A DNA stretch of 10,316 nucleotides from an uncultured Clostridia bacterium (GTDB lineage Bacteria; Bacillota; Clostridia; Oscillospirales; Oscillospiraceae): the NCBI GenBank assembly GCA_937915065.1, contig CALDMR010000033.1:1-10316 (forward strand), written 5' to 3'. The position numbers and the translations under genes were made by a program. Below are positions 7,213 to 10,316 of this stretch, piece by piece. The notes beneath the pieces were generated by a model. That model had not been told where the DNA came from. It made no database searches and saw nothing but the letters and a program-made list of their open reading frames with translations. The stretch's first letter is position 1; every line of letters starts with the position of its first letter.

Positions 7213-7249
7213 AAAAGCCAGGCTTTCCTTTGGGGAAAGCCTGGCTTTT
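7213..7249. terminator. Bidirectional terminator closing the van operon
   Basis: A perfect 16-bp inverted repeat (7213-7228 with 7234-7249, 5-base loop) carries A-rich and T-rich flanks on both sides. It sits between the convergent gene at 6756-7196 (+) and the small acetyltransferase (-) and can serve both. Confidence 0.9.
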
Positions 7250-7264
7250 CGCTTTGCTCAGGAT

Positions 7265-7510
7265 TCAGGATGTTTCTCCAGCCACTGCATAGGAGCAAGT
7301 GGCGGTGACGGTGCCGCCTTGGGCGCGGATCTGATCCACGGCCATCTGCACCAGCCGGCCTGCGATGCCCTGGCCGGTCAGGGAGGGGTCCACAAAGGTG
7401 TGGTTGATGCAGTAAGTATTTTTGCCGGTGGTGGGGAAGGTGATTTCCGCCACCAGGGAGCCGTGTTCATCAATGCTGTAGATCCGGGTGGGGGTATGGT
7501 TGAATTTCAT
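7265..7510 (-). CDS. Small GNAT-like acetyltransferase (COG2388/PF14542 type), probably frameshifted at the C-terminus
   Basis: An 81-residue protein of the short GNAT group that includes YjdJ. The core INHTFVDPSLTGQGIAGRLV carries the acetyl-CoA loop (TGQGIA), followed by ATCSYA, the family's conserved cysteine segment; substrates of this group are mostly unknown. The start is the ATG at 7510-7508, nine bases after AAGGAG; upstream in-frame ATGs sit on or before this site. After SYAV the frame runs AGETS and stops, whereas the family continues with a W--KHP ending. That ending (QWLEKHPES, stop at 7260-7258) is present in another frame starting about 7287, so the last residues seem lost to a small indel. 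The fold's core is intact, so the protein may still work. A sequencing error would explain it equally well. Confidence 0.75.
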   Translation of the reverse strand: MKFNHTPTRIYSIDEHGSLVAEITFPTTGKNTYCINHTFVDPSLTGQGIAGRLVQMAVDQIRAQGGTVTATCSYAVAGETS

Positions 7511-7533
7511 ACGCATCATCTCCTTTTGAGTGC

Positions 7534-7562
7534 ATGATACCATAGGGGCGGACAAAAGGAAA
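7534..7562 (-). promoter_or_regulatory. Putative promoter of the small GNAT gene
   Basis: On the - strand TATCAT (7539-7534) preceded by TGG forms an extended -10; TTTCCT (7562-7557) is a weak -35 at 17-bp spacing. The ribosome binding site follows shortly after. Confidence 0.4.
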
Positions 7563-7572
7563 GAAAAATATT

Positions 7573-7601
7573 TTGCCCTTTGGGGTGGCTTATAGTATAA
7601 T
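7573..7601 (+). promoter_or_regulatory. Sigma-A type promoter of the tandem-GNAT gene
   Basis: TTGCCC (7573-7578) and a consensus TATAAT (7596-7601) are separated by 17 bp, 35 bases upstream of the ATG. This is the best consensus promoter in the window, suggesting constitutive expression. Confidence 0.75.
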
Positions 7602-7636
7602 CAAAGGCAATTTGAACATCAGGAGGAGCAGCTGGT

Positions 7637-8620
7637 ATGAGCGAAAGAAGGGTGCGCCGGGCCGCGGCGGCAGATGTGGATGCGATCCTGGAGATCATCC
7701 GGGAGCGGATGGCCTGGATGGATGAAAAGGGATTGGAGCAGTGGAACTGCACAGAGTATCTGGAGGTCTATCCCCGCAGCTATTTTACCGCAGGGGCCGA
7801 GCGCGGCGATTTTTACCTGATGGAGGAAAATGGCCTGGTCATCGGTGAAATGGCGCTGTTCAGTGAAGATGGCCGTTGGGATGATGACCCGGATTATTTC
7901 TATCTGCACCATTTGGCCACCCGGCTGGGGTATCCGCAGGCGGGAGCAGAGCTGCTGGCCTATGCTGAAGACTTGGGCCGCCTGGAGGGAAAAAAGGGGA
8001 TCCGGCTGGATTCTGCCGTGGATAACCGGGTGTTGAACGATTATTATGAAGCCCTGGGCTATCCGGCGGTGGGCACTTTTGTGGAAGGGCCCTACGAGGG
8101 GATCAACCGGGTGAAATATCTGGACAGGCCGGTGGCTTTCCGCACAGCCACGGCGGCGGATCTGGAGCCCCTCTGGGCCATGGAGGGATTGTGCTTTCCG
8201 CCGAAGGAGATGTGCGAACGGGCAAACTTTGAGCGCCGCCTGGAGCTGTGTCCTGATCAGTTCCTGCTGCTGACAGAAGGGGCCGAGGGCCGGATCTGCG
8301 GCTTTATCAGCGATGTGTACGCGGAAGCGCCGGTGCTGGCGGATGAAATGTTTACAGGGGATGTGCGCCATGTGCCGGAGGGGAAGAATCTGATGGTGCT
8401 GGGACTGAATGTGCATCCGGACTGCCGGCGGCGGGGCTATGCCGCCATGCTGATGCGGCGGCGCATTGCCATGGCCCGGGAAGCGGGCCTGGAGCGCTGT
8501 GTGCTGACCTGCCATGACCACCTGATCGCCTATTATGAATCTTTCGGCTATGTCTGCCAGGGCGTGTCCCAATCGGTTTGGGGCGGGGAAAAATGGTACG
8601 ACATGGTGCTGGAGCTGTAA
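7637..8620 (+). CDS. Tandem GNAT acetyltransferase; second domain arylalkylamine N-acetyltransferase-like
   Basis: A 327-residue cytoplasmic protein with two GNAT domains. Residues about 5-165 are a first, more divergent copy (begins VRRAAAADVDAILEIIRERM; ends DYYEALGY, the usual GNAT helix near the C-terminus). Residues about 168-327 form a second, complete copy: FRTATAADLEPLWAMEGLCFPP, then motif A with VLGLNVHPDCRRRGYAAMLM (acetyl-CoA loop RRRGYA), then LTCHDHLIAYYESFGYV and WYDMVLEL. This pattern is that of bacterial proteins related to serotonin/arylalkylamine N-acetyltransferase, so an amine acceptor is plausible but unproven. The first copy lacks an obvious Q/R-x-x-G-x-G/A loop and may be regulatory or structural. 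ATG 7637 follows AGGAGGAG (7621-7628) at ideal spacing and a strong promoter; a terminator follows, so it is a single-gene unit. Confidence 0.85.
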   Translation: MSERRVRRAAAADVDAILEIIRERMAWMDEKGLEQWNCTEYLEVYPRSYFTAGAERGDFYLMEENGLVIGEMALFSEDGRWDDDPDYFYLHHLATRLGYPQAGAELLAYAEDLGRLEGKKGIRLDSAVDNRVLNDYYEALGYPAVGTFVEGPYEGINRVKYLDRPVAFRTATAADLEPLWAMEGLCFPPKEMCERANFERRLELCPDQFLLLTEGAEGRICGFISDVYAEAPVLADEMFTGDVRHVPEGKNLMVLGLNVHPDCRRRGYAAMLMRRRIAMAREAGLERCVLTCHDHLIAYYESFGYVCQGVSQSVWGGEKWYDMVLEL

Positions 8621-8621
8621 A

Positions 8622-8659
8622 AGGGCGCCCCTGGAACCGATTGGTTCCGGGGGCGCTTT
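8622..8659. terminator. Bidirectional hairpin terminator between tandem GNAT and merR
   Basis: A 17-bp inverted repeat with three G-U pairs (8622-8638 with 8643-8659, GATT loop) ends in a short T-run. It starts directly after the GNAT stop and faces the convergent MerR gene. Confidence 0.8.
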
Positions 8660-8678
8660 ATCGTTGCAGAGAGGCCTG

Positions 8679-9497
8679 TCAGGCCGAGGGCTGGCAGGGA
8701 ATGGTGATCATCGTCACATAGTCGCTTTGGGATTGGATGACCATTTCATTCAGCCCCTCTTCGTAGGCGTAGCCGGTCAAGGTCAGATGATGTTCCCGGG
8801 CATAGGCCAGGATGGAGCCGTAGAGATCGGGAAGCCTGCTCCACTCGCCGACGCAGAAGGCGCGCAGATAGGTGCCGGCGGGCAGAACTTCGTCATATGT
8901 TTCCGAGGACGGGGGACAGTAGGCAAAGAATGTGTCATAGGAAGTGCATTGCCCTGCCTGGATGGCCTGCACTGCAATGCGGCTGCCGAAGCTGTCGTAG
9001 AGGTGGAAGAGTTTTTTCAATCGCAGGGAAAACTCTGCGGCCACGGAAAAATCGTGCTCGCCGTAGGTGCCTTCAATGGGGGCGGAGAGGACGATGTTCC
9101 GTTCCGGCAGCGTGCATAGTTCAATGGCACCGTGGCGGGAGGTCATTCCGAGCCGCAGGCGCTCGGCTTTTTGCTCCAAAAAGGCCTCGGCAGACAAAAG
9201 CTGCTGAATGGATTGGTCGATCAGCGCTTTCTTTTGCTCCATCATCTGGGAAAACGACTGGTCGGATGGGCCGGTGATATAGGTGCGGATCTCGTCGATG
9301 GACAGGCCGATTTTGCGCAGGGTTAGGATCAGTTCCAGCTGGGCAAATTGAAAGCAGGTATAGTAATGGTAACCGTTTTCGCCGACCACTTCCGGGCAGA
9401 AGAGGCCGATGTCGTTGTAATAATGCAGGGTGCGTTTGTTCACGCCGGTCAATTTTGCAAAAGCGCCCGATGAATACAGATAATTCTTGTGTTCCAT
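8679..9497 (-). CDS. MerR-family transcriptional regulator with GyrI-like effector domain
   Basis: A 272-residue regulator. Residues about 7-75 are the MerR winged helix (SSGAFAKLTGVNKRTLHYYNDIGLF, then FAQLELILTLRKIGLSIDEI); no metal-binding cysteine pattern follows. A dimerisation coiled coil (about 80-115, FSQMMEQKKALIDQSIQQLL) leads to a C-terminal domain of about 155 residues, which looks like the GyrI/BmrR-type small-molecule-binding fold (IELCTLPERNIV at its start, VLPAGTYLRAF inside). Such regulators bind cationic or amphipathic compounds and activate promoters with long spacers. ATG at 9497-9495 follows AAGGGGGC at good spacing. It is divergent from the acetyltransferase at 9582, sharing a 84-base intergenic region that holds several palindromes, so that gene is the likely target. 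The ligand cannot be read from the sequence. Confidence 0.88.
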   Translation of the reverse strand: MEHKNYLYSSGAFAKLTGVNKRTLHYYNDIGLFCPEVVGENGYHYYTCFQFAQLELILTLRKIGLSIDEIRTYITGPSDQSFSQMMEQKKALIDQSIQQLLSAEAFLEQKAERLRLGMTSRHGAIELCTLPERNIVLSAPIEGTYGEHDFSVAAEFSLRLKKLFHLYDSFGSRIAVQAIQAGQCTSYDTFFAYCPPSSETYDEVLPAGTYLRAFCVGEWSRLPDLYGSILAYAREHHLTLTGYAYEEGLNEMVIQSQSDYVTMITIPCQPSA

Positions 9498-9508
9498 AAA
9501 ATGCCCCC

Positions 9509-9551
9509 TTGACTGTACAGTTACTGTATATTATATGATACAGTATCATAT
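9509..9551. promoter_or_regulatory. Divergent MerR-type promoter/operator region
   Basis: On the + strand TTGACT (9509-9514) and TATGAT (9534-9539) are 19 bp apart, the long spacer characteristic of MerR-activated promoters. Overlapping symmetries fill the region: ACTGTACAGT (9512-9521), TACAGTTACTGTA (9516-9528), and a perfect 19-bp palindrome ATATGATACAGTATCATAT (9533-9551). On the - strand TATAAT (9535-9530) is a probable -10 for merR itself, without a clear -35. The TACAGT dyad lies between the + strand -35 and -10, where MerR proteins bind. Confidence 0.65.
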
Positions 9552-9581
9552 GGAAAAATACAATCAAAAGAAGGGGATTCG

Positions 9582-10130
9582 ATGGAATTTACATGGATTC
9601 AGCCGTCGCAGTGGCCGGCGGTCAAAGAGATTTATCTGGAAGCCTTTCCGAAGCGGGAGCGAAAGCCCTATGGGGCGCTGAAGCGCTCTGTGCAGAGGGG
9701 GAAGGCTACAGTGCTGACGGCGGTGGAAGATGGCTGCCTGCTGGGGTTTGCGGTGCTGATCCCCTATCAGGATATGGTGATGGTGGATTATCTGGCCGTC
9801 TCTTCCCGGATCCGCAGCAAGGGCACGGGGAGCCAGCTCTTGGGCGAGGCCGGCCGGCGCTACGCCGGCAAGAAAATCGTTCTGCTGATCGAGCGGCTGG
9901 ACGATGCCGCGGAAAACCGGGCGCAGCGGATCGCCCGCCGCAGTTTTTATCTGAAAAACGGCTTTGCCTCTGCCGATCTCTTTATTGATGGCGCCAGCGG
10001 CGAGATGGAGATCATGACTTATGGCGGAGCAGTGGATCGGGAGGCGTATCTGCGCCTGCAGAAGCACGCCCTCGGCCCGCTGTTCTTCCGCCTGTCCGGC
10101 ATCAAAGTGATCGAGCCGGAAGATGCATAA
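9582..10130 (+). CDS. GNAT family N-acetyltransferase
   Basis: A 182-residue cytoplasmic acetyltransferase. The central strand and acetyl-CoA loop are visible in VDYLAVSSRIRSKGTGSQLL (loop RSKGTG), followed by a strand VLLIERLD and the late helix RSFYLKNGF typical of GNAT motif B. Substrate is unknown. ATG 9582 follows AAGGGG (9571-9576). It is transcribed away from the MerR gene through a 19-bp-spacer promoter, so it is probably induced by whatever ligand the regulator senses, and acetylation of that compound is a reasonable but untested idea. Two hairpins follow the stop, the first immediately. Confidence 0.85.
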   Translation: MEFTWIQPSQWPAVKEIYLEAFPKRERKPYGALKRSVQRGKATVLTAVEDGCLLGFAVLIPYQDMVMVDYLAVSSRIRSKGTGSQLLGEAGRRYAGKKIVLLIERLDDAAENRAQRIARRSFYLKNGFASADLFIDGASGEMEIMTYGGAVDREAYLRLQKHALGPLFFRLSGIKVIEPEDA

Positions 10131-10163
10131 GAGAAAGCCGGGGTTAGAGGCCCCGGCTTTCTC
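10131..10163 (+). terminator. Hairpin terminator after the GNAT gene
   Basis: A perfect 13-bp inverted repeat (10131-10143 with 10151-10163, 7-base loop) begins at the base after the TAA. The T-run is short (CTTTCTC), so termination may be partial. Confidence 0.75.
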
Positions 10164-10169
10164 TGCAAA

Positions 10170-10201
10170 AAAATCCCGGAACCCATGGGTTCCGGGATTT
10201 T
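10170..10201 (-). terminator. Terminator for the - strand rpsI 3' end
   Basis: A 14-bp inverted repeat (10170-10183 with 10188-10201, CATG loop) is followed on the - strand by a run of seven T. Orientation and its position 20 bases past the rpsI stop fit the normal rpsI terminator; it may also back up the + strand hairpin. Confidence 0.8.
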
Positions 10202-10221
10202 CGATGTTCTTTTGATACAGC

Positions 10222-10269
10222 TTAGCGCTTGGAGAACTGGGGTGCGCGGCGGGCGCCCTTCAAGCCGTA
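10222..10269 (-). pseudogene. rpsI: 3'-terminal fragment of ribosomal protein S9 gene
   Basis: On the - strand the last 15 codons and TAA encode YGLKGARRAPQFSKR, the nearly invariant C-terminus of bacterial ribosomal protein S9 (the -APQFSKR tail contacts tRNA at the P site). The frame stays open to the window edge, but the residues before it (PEYQGKTAPKLAQ) do not match S9, which should read roughly TRD--MKERKK there, and neither of the other two frames restores it. So only the last 48 bases are recognisably rpsI. This looks like a detached 3' end, as left by an integrative element that uses this site, rather than a whole gene. An assembly junction at the window edge, or an unusually divergent S9, are alternatives. 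Confidence 0.65.
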
Positions 10270-10316
10270 CTGCGCGAGTTTTGGAGCTGTTTTTCCTTGA
10301 TATTCTGGGCTTTTCC

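Noticed and set aside
1..10316. CRISPR arrays, tRNA or rRNA genes, insertion sequences, toxin-antitoxin pairs
   Set aside because: No regularly spaced repeats, cloverleaf-like segments, transposase genes with terminal repeats, or small overlapping gene pairs were seen on either strand.

Overview
The window is a GC-rich stretch of what looks like a gut Bacillota genome (Clostridia, Oscillospiraceae/Ruminococcaceae-like). I infer this from the codon bias (CTG, GCC, GCG), strong AGGAGG-type ribosome binding sites, sigma-A style promoters and the protein families present; the genus cannot be fixed from the sequence alone.

Left edge (1-586): the 3' end of a DHHW/SGNH-hydrolase-like secreted protein, closed by a strong hairpin terminator. 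Centre (about 700-7250): a complete VanG-type glycopeptide-resistance cluster on the + strand. In order it holds the response regulator vanR, the sensor kinase vanS, a VanG-like D-Ala-D-Ser ligase, the D,D-peptidase vanXY, the membrane-bound serine racemase vanT, and a small membrane-anchored protein of unknown function. The layout matches the short R-S-G-XY-T arrangement known from Clostridioides difficile; the vanU, vanY and vanW of the enterococcal vanG operon are absent. The logic is: VanS/VanR sense and switch on; VanT makes D-Ser from L-Ser; the ligase makes D-Ala-D-Ser; VanXY removes normal D-Ala-D-Ala and D-Ala-terminated precursors. A 20-bp perfect hairpin separates vanRS from the effector genes, and similar CAAGAA-type repeats lie before vanR and before the ligase, suggesting a VanR-controlled second promoter.

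Right part (7258-10201): a group of acetyltransferase genes. A small COG2388-type GNAT on the - strand appears frameshifted at its C-terminus. Next is a + strand tandem-GNAT protein whose second half resembles arylalkylamine N-acetyltransferase. Then comes a MerR-family regulator with a GyrI-like ligand domain (-), divergent from another GNAT (+) across a short palindrome-rich intergenic region. Each convergent junction carries a hairpin terminator.

Right edge (10202-10316): the last 15 codons plus stop of ribosomal protein S9 (rpsI) on the - strand, with upstream sequence that does not look like S9. This resembles the remnant attachment site left when an element integrates at a ribosomal-protein gene 3' end, but the window stops too soon to prove it.
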